A DNA stretch of 5,674 bases from an uncultured Eubacteriales bacterium (GTDB taxonomy: Bacteria; Bacillota; Clostridia; Christensenellales; Aristaeellaceae): the NCBI GenBank assembly GCA_900553905.1, contig USFL01000115.1:1-5674 (forward strand), read 5' to 3'. A program made the translations under genes and the position numbers. Positions 1-5,076 of this stretch are shown here, in pieces (positions within the stretch are counted from its first letter, which is position 1; the number at the start of each line of letters is the position of its first letter). The notes under the pieces are model-generated. The model was not told the origin of the DNA. It worked only from the letters and a program-made list of their open reading frames with translations, and made no database searches.

Positions 1-390
1 GGTCACCTGCGGGTTGGTGCAGGTCACGCCGATGGCGGGGATGCCGGCGTCGGCAAAGTACTGGGAGCCGGCGATGGACACGCCGGAGCCGTAGGAGCCC
101 AGCACCACGCTCACGCCCTCGCTGACCAGCTGCTGCGCGGCAGAAGGCGCCTTGTCGGCGGAAGAGCCGTTGTCGGCGTAGACGAGCTCAACGGTATAGG
201 TTTCCCCGCCGATTTCAACGGTGGGCTGCACGCTGTTGGCGTACTGCATGCCCAGCATTTCCTGCTTGCCGCCCGCGCCGCTGTCGCCGGAGGCAGGCTC
301 GAACACGCCGATCTTAACGATGTTTTCGCCAAGAGCGAACGCCGGAATCATCATCAGAACCGCCAGTAGGATGGCTACGATTTTTTTCAT
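1..390 (-). CDS. ABC transporter substrate-binding protein, LivK-like (branched-chain amino acid type), N-terminal part
   Basis: Partial gene: the first 130 codons are present and the rest lies beyond the left edge. The ATG (390-388) follows AGGAGGGA (398-405) with 7 bases between, a strong site that fixes the start. Residues 1-21 form a signal peptide: lysines at 2-3, a hydrophobic run to about residue 18, then ALGE. No cysteine occurs there, so no lipobox. The mature part begins with an IVKIGVFEP strand and continues with SGDSGAGGKQEMLGMQYAN, a YADNGSSADKAPSAAQQL region, VVLGSYGSGVS and IPAIGVTCTNPQVT. This order is typical of type I periplasmic-binding proteins of the LivK/Peripla_BP_6 family, which capture amino acids outside the membrane and deliver them to LivHMGF-type importers. 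The GSYGS and TCTNP segments lie where the family binds its ligand. The ligand cannot be named from this half; partner permease and ATPase genes would be expected beyond the edge. The gene is divergent from the T-box-controlled importer and has its own promoter. Confidence 0.9.
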   Translation of the reverse strand, partial: MKKIVAILLAVLMMIPAFALGENIVKIGVFEPASGDSGAGGKQEMLGMQYANSVQPTVEIGGETYTVELVYADNGSSADKAPSAAQQLVSEGVSVVLGSYGSGVSIAGSQYFADAGIPAIGVTCTNPQVT

Positions 391-619
391 ACGTTGGTCC
401 CTCCTGTATCAGTGATTGGGGTTGCAAGCATTATATAACTTTACCGCAACAAAGTGCAACCCTAACGCATGAGAAGTGCACAAGAAAAACATGACACCCT
501 TGTTATCTATTTTTTGTAACAATCGGGAAACACGGAAAATACAGTGCCCGAAATCCTGAAAAAACAACGTCTCTATTGCTGCTTGGCTTTTTTTGAAATT
601 GCGCCGCACATTTTGGCAC
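391..619. other. AT-rich divergent intergenic region
   Basis: This stretch separates the divergently transcribed LivK-like gene from the T-box promoter and is clearly richer in A and T than the coding DNA around it. It contains the minus-strand promoter (430-459), an inverted repeat around that promoter (419-426 with 455-462) and a second inverted repeat, TTGTTA/TAACAA (500-505 with 517-522). Open frames crossing it on the minus strand run through both promoters and show no family resemblance, so I do not call a gene. About 463-499 and 523-619 I see nothing that can be named. Confidence 0.6.
430..459 (-). promoter_or_regulatory. Sigma-70-type promoter for the LivK-like gene, with flanking inverted repeat
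   Basis: Read on the minus strand, a -35 box TTGCAC (459-454) and a perfect -10 box TATAAT (435-430) are separated by 18 bases. Transcription would start near 423, leaving a short leader of about 33 bases before the ATG at 390. An 8-base inverted repeat, GGGTTGCA at 419-426 and TGCAACCC at 455-462, places one arm over the -35 box and the other at the expected start site. A further GCAAC at 446-450 lies exactly 10 bases from the GCAAC at 456-460. This arrangement would suit a dimeric repressor, but no regulator is identified. Confidence 0.7.
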
Positions 620-649
620 TTGACTTGCCGGCCGTTTGAGGTATACAAT
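620..649 (+). promoter_or_regulatory. Sigma-70-type promoter for the T-box leader and importer operon
   Basis: A -35 box TTGACT (620-625) and a -10 box TACAAT (644-649) are separated by 18 bases. Each differs from consensus by one base. Transcription would start near 656, immediately before the 5' strand of T-box Stem I, which begins about 663. The fit between predicted start and leader structure supports the call. An overlapping TATACA (642-647) at 16-base spacing is a weaker alternative -10 box. Confidence 0.72.
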
Positions 650-655
650 GCATCC

Positions 656-935
656 CATACAAGGCGTCGATGGAGTGACGTGGCCGCATCCTTCCCGCCC
701 AGAGAGCCCCCGGCAGGTGCGAGGGGGCGCGGGAACGCGGTGAATTCCGCTCCGGAGTCGTCCGGCTGAAAACAGGCAAGTGGGCCGGACCGGGTCAGAC
801 CCGTTACCAGTCTGTGAGCAATGCTGGTTGCTCATGAGGCCGGAACCCGTTTCCGGCGAAGCAGAGGTGGTACCGCGTGATGATGCGCCCTTTGTTTTCC
901 CGCAGCGTGGCGGGAAAGAGGGGCGTTTTCTGTTT
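656..935 (+). promoter_or_regulatory. T-box riboswitch, probably tRNA-Phe responsive (specifier UUC at 745-747)
   Basis: This is a transcription-attenuating leader that senses uncharged tRNA. Stem I folds from paired blocks 663-666/759-762, 672-675/750-753, 683-687/737-741, 692-698/729-735 and 707-711/723-727. It carries the conserved AGAGAG (701-706) and GGUG (716-719) of the distal loops. The specifier-loop GAA (742-744) is followed by UUC (Phe). Shifting one base gives UCC (Ser). A short hairpin follows (791-803). The hairpin 815-821/828-834 has a loop that pairs with 806-810, matching the Stem IIA/B pseudoknot. Stem III is 839-845/851-857. The T-box proper is GAGGUGGUACCGCG (864-877), with antiterminator partner GCGCCC (885-890). 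Its bulge UGGU (868-871) pairs with an ACCA end, so discriminator A73. That suits tRNA-Phe and disfavours tRNA-Ser (G73). The downstream operon encodes a TrpX-like importer, consistent with induction by aromatic amino acid starvation. T-box identity is near certain. The Phe assignment is strong inference. Confidence 0.93.
886..935 (+). terminator. Intrinsic terminator of the T-box attenuator
   Basis: The upper stem UUUCCCGC (896-903) and GCGGGAAA (910-917) is perfect around a six-base loop. The lower stem CGCCC (886-890) pairs with GGGCG (921-925), followed by a broken T tract (926-935). The CGCCC strand is also the 3' half of the antiterminator, so the two structures are mutually exclusive, as expected for a T-box OFF/ON switch. 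Confidence 0.9.
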
Positions 936-1003
936 TATGGGCGCTTCAACCGGGCCATGCCCGTTTGAAAATCTTTGGAACCATTGTAGGGAGGTAGGTA
1001 TTT

Positions 1004-1951
1004 ATGAAGAAACTCGTTTCCATTCTGATGGCGGCTGTGCTGCTGCTCTGCGCCGGGGCGGCCATGGCGGAGGGACAGACCTATACCGTAGGCATTTGCC
1101 AGCTGGTCACGCACGACGCGCTAGATGCGGCCACGCAGGGCTTCATGGACGCGCTGACAGAGGAGCTGGGCGACGCCGTCACCTTTGACGTGCAGAATGC
1201 TGCAGGCGATTCCAACACCTGCTCCACCATCGTCAATTCCTTTGTGGCTGCCGATGTGGACCTGATCCTGGCCAACGCCACCGCGGCGCTGCAGGCGGCC
1301 GTGGCTGCGACGGCGGACATCCCGATCCTGGGTACTTCCGTCACCGAGTACGGCGTGGCGCTGGATATTGACGACTTTGGCGGCACCGTAGGCGGCAACG
1401 TCTCCGGCACCTCCGACCTGGCTCCGCTGGACCAGCAGGCGGCCATGCTCCAGACCCTCTTCCCCGACGCCAAAAACGTGGGCCTGCTCTACTGCTCGGC
1501 CGAGGCCAACAGTCAGTACCAGGTGGACACGGTCAAGGGCTACCTGGAGGAGATGGGCTACACCTGCACCCTCTACCCCTTCGCCGACAGCAATGACGCC
1601 GCCGCTGTGACGCAGACCGCCGCCGACGCCAGCGACGTGATCTACGTACCCACCGACAACACCGTGGCCGCCAACACCGGCATCGTGGATAACATCTGCC
1701 AGCCCGCGGGCGTGCCTGTGATCGCCGGCGAGGAAGGCATCTGCAAGGGCTGCGGCGTGGCGACGCTGTCCATCAGCTACTATGATCTGGGCGTGACCAC
1801 CGGCAAGATGGCCGCTAAGATCCTGACCGGCGAGGCGGATATCTCCACCATGCCCATCGCTTATGCCGAAAACTTCACCCCCAAGTTCAATACCGTCATC
1901 GGTGAGGCCCTGGGCGTCGCCATGCCGGAGGGGTATACGGCCATCGAGTAA
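1004..1951 (+). CDS. ABC transporter substrate-binding protein, TrpX/ABC_sub_bind family (predicted aromatic amino acid, probably phenylalanine)
   Basis: A 315-residue exported binding protein. The ATG follows AGGGAGG (988-994) with 9 bases between. Residues 1-22 are a signal peptide (KK at 2-3, hydrophobic core 4-19) with a good signal peptidase I site, AMA before Glu23. Cys16 is preceded by LLL, which is a poor lipobox. Family landmarks in order: YTVGICQLVTHDALDAATQGF (about 27-47), DVDLILANATAALQAA (84-99), IPILGTSVTEYG (106-117), NVSGTSD (132-138), VGLLYCSAEANSQYQVD (159-175), DVIYVPTDNTVAAN (211-224), VPVIAGEEG (237-245) and ATLSISYYDLGVTTGKMAAKIL (253-274). Together these match the ABC_sub_bind (TrpX-like) type I fold that feeds LivH-like permeases. 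It is the first gene of a three-gene importer behind a T-box that looks Phe-specific, which points to phenylalanine or a close aromatic relative. Sequence alone would not distinguish Trp, Tyr or Phe. A stem-loop after the stop may let it be made in excess over the membrane parts. Confidence 0.9.
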   Translation: MKKLVSILMAAVLLLCAGAAMAEGQTYTVGICQLVTHDALDAATQGFMDALTEELGDAVTFDVQNAAGDSNTCSTIVNSFVAADVDLILANATAALQAAVAATADIPILGTSVTEYGVALDIDDFGGTVGGNVSGTSDLAPLDQQAAMLQTLFPDAKNVGLLYCSAEANSQYQVDTVKGYLEEMGYTCTLYPFADSNDAAAVTQTAADASDVIYVPTDNTVAANTGIVDNICQPAGVPVIAGEEGICKGCGVATLSISYYDLGVTTGKMAAKILTGEADISTMPIAYAENFTPKFNTVIGEALGVAMPEGYTAIE

Positions 1952-1966
1952 GCGCCGGAGCGCTTG

Positions 1967-2007
1967 AAAACGGCGGGAAAAGGCGCAGAGTCTTTTCCCC
2001 CGTTTTT
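1967..2007 (+). terminator. Intercistronic terminator-like hairpin after the binding-protein gene
   Basis: AAAACGG plus GGGAAAAG (1967-1982, one bulged C at 1974) pairs with CTTTTCCCCCGTTTT (1992-2006), about 14 base pairs around a nine-base loop. Much of the T run lies within the stem and a second T run follows (2012-2016). It sits 15 bases after the binding-protein stop. Partial termination or protection of the upstream mRNA from 3' decay would both give more binding protein than permease. Which of the two applies cannot be told from sequence. Confidence 0.6.
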
Positions 2008-2027
2008 GCGGTTTTTGAAAACAGCGG

Positions 2028-2046
2028 CAGCGGGCGCGCCCCGCTG
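2028..2046 (+). promoter_or_regulatory. GC-rich stem-loop just upstream of the permease ribosome binding site
   Basis: CAGCGGG (2028-2034) pairs perfectly with CCCGCTG (2040-2046) around a five-base loop, ending 7 bases before the permease Shine-Dalgarno. No T tract follows, so it is not a terminator by itself. It may stabilise the processed downstream mRNA or affect access to the ribosome binding site. The role is inferred only from position. Confidence 0.4.
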
Positions 2047-2053
2047 CGGAATT

Positions 2054-2059
2054 GGGGGA
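2054..2059 (+). promoter_or_regulatory. Ribosome binding site deciding a TTG start
   Basis: GGGGGA lies 8 bases before TTG (2068-2070). It supports the non-ATG start, because the next in-frame ATG (2128) would remove the conserved amino-terminal helix of the permease and has no comparable site. Confidence 0.6.
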
Positions 2060-2067
2060 AAAATACA

Positions 2068-3009
2068 TTGTCGAGCTTTCTCAACGAGCTGCCCGGCGCC
2101 GTTTCCCAGGGCCTCGTCTGGGGCGTCATGGCCATCGGGCTCTACATCACCTATAAGCTGCTGGATATCGCCGACCTGACGGTGGACGGCTCCTTCTGCA
2201 CCGGCGGCGCCGTGGGCGTGATGCTGATCACGGGCGGCTGCAACGTATGGGTTTCGCTGCTGGCGGCCATTCTGGCCGGAATGCTGGCCGGGCTGGTTAC
2301 GGGGCTTCTGCACACTGCGTGCGGCATTCCCGCCATCCTGTCGGGCATCCTTACGCAGTTGGGGCTGTGGTCGGTGAACCTGGCCATCATGGGCATGAAG
2401 GCGAACCAGTCGCTCAACGTCAACAAATACGACCTGCTGGTATCTCTTCGCTACCTGCAGGATGTGAGCAAGGGGACGCGGGGCTTCTGGCAGCATCCCA
2501 TCTTCGTGGCGGGGATGTTCACGCTGGTCATCATCGCCGTGCTGTACTGGTTCTTCGGCACGGAGCTGGGCTGCTCGCTGCGCGCCACGGGCGCGAATGG
2601 CAACATGGCCCGCGCCCAGGGCATCAACACCAATTTCAATAAGGTGCTGGGCCTGATGGTCTCCAACGGCCTGGTGGCGCTTTCCGGCGCACTGCTTTCG
2701 CAGTACCAGAGCTTCGCGGATATCAACATGGGCCGCGGCGCCATCGTGATCGGCTTGGCCGCCGTGATCATCGGCGAAGTCATCTTCGGCAAGATCTTCC
2801 GCAACTTTGCCCTCAAGCTCCTGGCGGTGGCCATCGGCTCCATCATCTACTACGTGGTGATACAGGCCGTGGTCAGCCTCAGCGGCATCAATTCCAACTA
2901 CCTCAAGCTCCTTTCCGCCGTGATCGTGGCGCTGTTCCTCGCTGTCCCCTACTGGAAGGCGCGCTATCTGGACCGGCCGGTCAGCAAAGGAGGGAAGCGC
3001 CATGCTTGA
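2068..3009 (+). CDS. ABC transporter permease, TrpY-like (LivH/LivM superfamily)
   Basis: A 313-residue integral membrane protein forming the channel of the importer. The start is TTG. The resulting N-terminus, with GAVSQGLVWGVMAIGLYITYKLLDIADLTVDGSF at about 10-43, has the usual shape of this family, which begins just before the first membrane helix. Further hydrophobic segments lie near residues 44-57, 60-83, 86-109, 146-164, 192-211, 225-241, 247-270 and 278-296. The region TELGCSLRATGANGNMARAQGIN (165-187) corresponds to the cytoplasmic coupling loop that docks on the ATPase. The protein ends in a basic tail (KGGKRHA). Length and motif order match BPD_transp_2 family permeases that pair with ABC_sub_bind binding proteins. 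The next gene starts before this one ends (ATG at 3002, stop at 3007-3009), so permease and ATPase are probably translationally coupled. One permease is encoded, so the channel is presumably a homodimer. Confidence 0.92.
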   Translation: MSSFLNELPGAVSQGLVWGVMAIGLYITYKLLDIADLTVDGSFCTGGAVGVMLITGGCNVWVSLLAAILAGMLAGLVTGLLHTACGIPAILSGILTQLGLWSVNLAIMGMKANQSLNVNKYDLLVSLRYLQDVSKGTRGFWQHPIFVAGMFTLVIIAVLYWFFGTELGCSLRATGANGNMARAQGINTNFNKVLGLMVSNGLVALSGALLSQYQSFADINMGRGAIVIGLAAVIIGEVIFGKIFRNFALKLLAVAIGSIIYYVVIQAVVSLSGINSNYLKLLSAVIVALFLAVPYWKARYLDRPVSKGGKRHA

Positions 3010-3796
3010 GATCATCGACCTGCACAAGACCTTTAATCCCGGCACTGTCAATGAAAAGACCGCGCTGGACGGCGTTTCCCTCACGCTCAAGGACGGCGAC
3101 TTCGTCAGCGTCATCGGAGGAAACGGCGCGGGCAAGTCCACGCTGCTCAACGCCGTTGCGGGTACCTGGCTGGTGGATTCGGGCACCATCGCCATCGACG
3201 GCGTGAACGTGACCCGCCTTTCGGAGCACAAGCGCGCCCGCTTCATCGGCCGTGTGTTTCAGGATCCCATGATGGGTACCGCCGCCACCATGCAGATTGA
3301 GGAGAATCTGGCCCTGGCCCTGCGCCGCGGCAAGCGTCGCACGCTGCGCGTGGGCATCACAGCCGCCGAGCGCGAAGAGTACCGCGAGCTGCTGAAGATT
3401 CTTGGCCTGGGGCTGGAGGAGAGGCTGACCACCAAGGTGGGGCTTCTCTCCGGCGGCCAGCGACAGGCGCTGACGCTGCTCATGGCCACGCTGCAAAAGC
3501 CAAAGCTCCTGCTTCTGGACGAACACACCGCGGCCCTGGACCCCAAGACCGCTGCCAAGGTGCTGGAAACCACGGAGCGCATCATCCAGCGCGACCACCT
3601 GACGACGCTGATGATCACCCACAACATGCGCGATGCCATCGCCCACGGAAACCGCCTGATCATGATGTATGACGGGCGCATCGTGGTGGACGTCAGCGGC
3701 GAGGAAAAGCGCCGCCTGACGGTGGAGGACCTGCTGGCCCTGTTTGAGAAGGCCAGCGGACAGGCGCTTGCCAGCGACCGAATGCTTCTGGGCTGA
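3002..3796 (+). CDS. ABC transporter ATP-binding protein, TrpZ-like
   Basis: A 264-residue cytoplasmic ATPase that powers the importer. The ATG follows AAAGGAGGG (2986-2994) with 7 bases between and overlaps the permease stop by 8 bases. All nucleotide-binding motifs are intact: Walker A GGNGAGKST (39-47), Q-loop Gln87 in VFQDP, signature LSGGQ (149-153), Walker B LLLLDE with catalytic Glu174, D-loop ALD (178-180) and switch His207 in MITHNM. The sequence between Q-loop and signature (PMMGTAATMQIEENLALALRRGKRR, about 89-113) has the character of ATPases that accompany TrpX-type binding proteins. The final 35 or so residues (EEKRRLTVEDLLALFEKASG) form a short C-terminal extension without a recognisable regulatory domain. 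It is the last gene of the operon, and a strong terminator begins 18 bases after its stop. Confidence 0.94.
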   Translation: MLEIIDLHKTFNPGTVNEKTALDGVSLTLKDGDFVSVIGGNGAGKSTLLNAVAGTWLVDSGTIAIDGVNVTRLSEHKRARFIGRVFQDPMMGTAATMQIEENLALALRRGKRRTLRVGITAAEREEYRELLKILGLGLEERLTTKVGLLSGGQRQALTLLMATLQKPKLLLLDEHTAALDPKTAAKVLETTERIIQRDHLTTLMITHNMRDAIAHGNRLIMMYDGRIVVDVSGEEKRRLTVEDLLALFEKASGQALASDRMLLG

Positions 3797-3813
3797 ACGG
3801 CCGTTCCCCGAAA

Positions 3814-3861
3814 TAACAAACGCCCCGGCGCTGCTTGAACAGCCTCCGGGGCGTTTTGTTA
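3814..3861. terminator. Bidirectional intrinsic terminator between convergent operons
   Basis: AAACGCCCCGG (3818-3828) pairs with CCGGGGCGTTT (3846-3856). Beyond a bulged T3857, the arms extend through TAAC (3814-3817) with GTTA (3858-3861). An inner GCTG/CAGC further closes the loop. On the plus strand TTTT (3854-3857) and then a T run at 3866-3870 follow. On the minus strand the stem ends with TTTGTTATTT. It ends the ABC importer operon, and its right arm contains the TAA stop codon of the MFS gene (3861-3859), so it probably serves both. Confidence 0.88.
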
Positions 3862-5058
3862 CGTCTTTTTCAGTGCGCGCCCGCTTTGTCCACGCCGGCC
3901 GAGCAGCGCTACGCCGCAGAGCATGAGCAGCGGAAACGCGACGCCAACCGCCAGTCCTGCAGCCAGCCGGCCTCCGGCTGCATTGGCCGCAAGGCCTACC
4001 ACCGTAGGTCCCGCCGTGCAGCCCAGATCTCCCGCCAGAGCCATGAGGGCGAACATCGCAGTGCCCCCGCCGGGCAGCGCGGCCACCGCCGTGCTGCAGG
4101 TACCCGGCCAGAAGATGCCTACAGAAAAGCCGCATAGCGCACAACCTATGAGCGCCAGCACGGGGTTTGCGCTCGCTGCCGCCGTAACATAGCAGGCGAT
4201 ACAAAGCGCCGCGCTCCCCATCATGGCGGCGCGCAGGGGCAGGCGTCCGCTGTATTTGCTGTAGAGCGCGCGGGCGGTTCCCATCAACAGCGCGAAGGCG
4301 CAGGGACCCGCCAGGTCGCCCATCTCCTTGCCCATGCCCAGGCCCGCCTCGGCAAACGCCGACGCCCACTGGCTCATTCCCTGCTCGGACGCGCCGGAGC
4401 ACACCATCATCGCCAGCAGCAGCCAAAACACCTTCTGCTTCATCAGCCCGCGAATGGAAAGCGGCTTTTCTCCTTGGGCGATGCGGCGGATGGGTACCCG
4501 CGAAAACAGCAGCGCATTGCCCAGCGGCAGCAGCGCCCACAGGCAGGCCAGCACAGGCCACCGCTCCACCCCCGCCATACGGAAAAACAGCGTGGACAGC
4601 AGCACAACCGCCAAATGCCCCCAGCAGTAGAAGGAATGCAGCAGGCTCATGGCCGCTTCTTTTCGCGGCGTAGGGCACGCCTCCACAATGGGGCTGACAA
4701 GCACCTCGATCAGCCCACCGCCCATGGCGTAGAGCACGACCGCCACCATCAGCCCCGCATAAGCGGAACCGAAAATCGCAGGCAGCGCCGCAAGGCCCGC
4801 CAGCCCGGCGGCAGCCAGCACATGCGCCGCGATCATGCAGGGTCGGTAGCCGATTTTGTCCACCGCCTTGGCGGAGAGCAGGTCCACCACAAGCTGGACC
4901 GAAAAGTTGAGCGTGGTCAGCAGCGTGAGCTGTTCCAGCGACAGCCCCCACTGTGCGCGGAAGGTAAGCAGCAAAAGCGGAGCAAGATTGTTGACGGCAG
5001 CCTGGGTAATCAAGCTGAGATAGCTGGCCGTCAGGGTATGTGAATCCTTGAATCGCAT
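3859..5058 (-). CDS. Major facilitator superfamily transporter, FucP-like group
   Basis: A 399-residue polytopic membrane protein of about 12 hydrophobic segments in two halves, joined by a basic central loop (residues 186-212, VPIRRIAQGEKPLSIRG). Residues 59-72 hold a variant of MFS motif A (DLLSAKAVDKIGYRP) between helices 2 and 3. The segment GGGLIEVLVSPIVEACPTPRKEAAMSLLHSFYCWGHLAV (113-151) is characteristic of sugar/fucose-permease-like MFS proteins of clostridia. A second conserved stretch is GFSVGIFWPGTCSTAVAALPGGGTAMFALMALAGDLGCTAGP (310-351). The ATG at 5058 follows CAGGGAGG (5076-5069) with 10 bases between. The substrate is unknown; sugar or sugar-like solute by proton symport is the usual role in this group, but drug or nucleoside transport cannot be excluded. 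It starts only 18 bases after the pyrG stop, so it is likely in the same transcript. Its stop lies inside the shared terminator. Confidence 0.85.
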   Translation of the reverse strand: MRFKDSHTLTASYLSLITQAAVNNLAPLLLLTFRAQWGLSLEQLTLLTTLNFSVQLVVDLLSAKAVDKIGYRPCMIAAHVLAAAGLAGLAALPAIFGSAYAGLMVAVVLYAMGGGLIEVLVSPIVEACPTPRKEAAMSLLHSFYCWGHLAVVLLSTLFFRMAGVERWPVLACLWALLPLGNALLFSRVPIRRIAQGEKPLSIRGLMKQKVFWLLLAMMVCSGASEQGMSQWASAFAEAGLGMGKEMGDLAGPCAFALLMGTARALYSKYSGRLPLRAAMMGSAALCIACYVTAAASANPVLALIGCALCGFSVGIFWPGTCSTAVAALPGGGTAMFALMALAGDLGCTAGPTVVGLAANAAGGRLAAGLAVGVAFPLLMLCGVALLGRRGQSGRALKKT

Positions 5059-5076
5059 GAACGCCGGGCCTCCCTG

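Noticed and set aside
745..748. Serine (UCC) reading of the T-box specifier
   Set aside because: It fits the purine-after-specifier pattern, but the UGGU bulge requires A73 whereas bacterial tRNA-Ser has G73, and the downstream importer family is linked to aromatic amino acids. Kept as an alternative, not as the call.
409..835. Possible small minus-strand genes of 68-110 codons across the divergent spacer
   Set aside because: They run antisense through the T-box Stem I and both promoters, have no convincing ribosome binding site and show no family resemblance.
780..1188. Possible plus-strand leader peptides or small proteins within the T-box region
   Set aside because: The sequence is explained by T-box helices and terminator, and the frames continue out of frame into the binding-protein gene.
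1121..2068. A 315-codon minus-strand open frame antisense to the binding-protein gene
   Set aside because: Composition is the mirror of the codon usage of the real gene (His, Gly, Arg and Val rich), with no ribosome binding site and no domain. It is a shadow of a GC-rich gene.
1861..3246. A 461-codon minus-strand open frame antisense to the permease
   Set aside because: His-, Gln- and Asp-rich low-information sequence opposite a clear membrane protein; a frame shadow.
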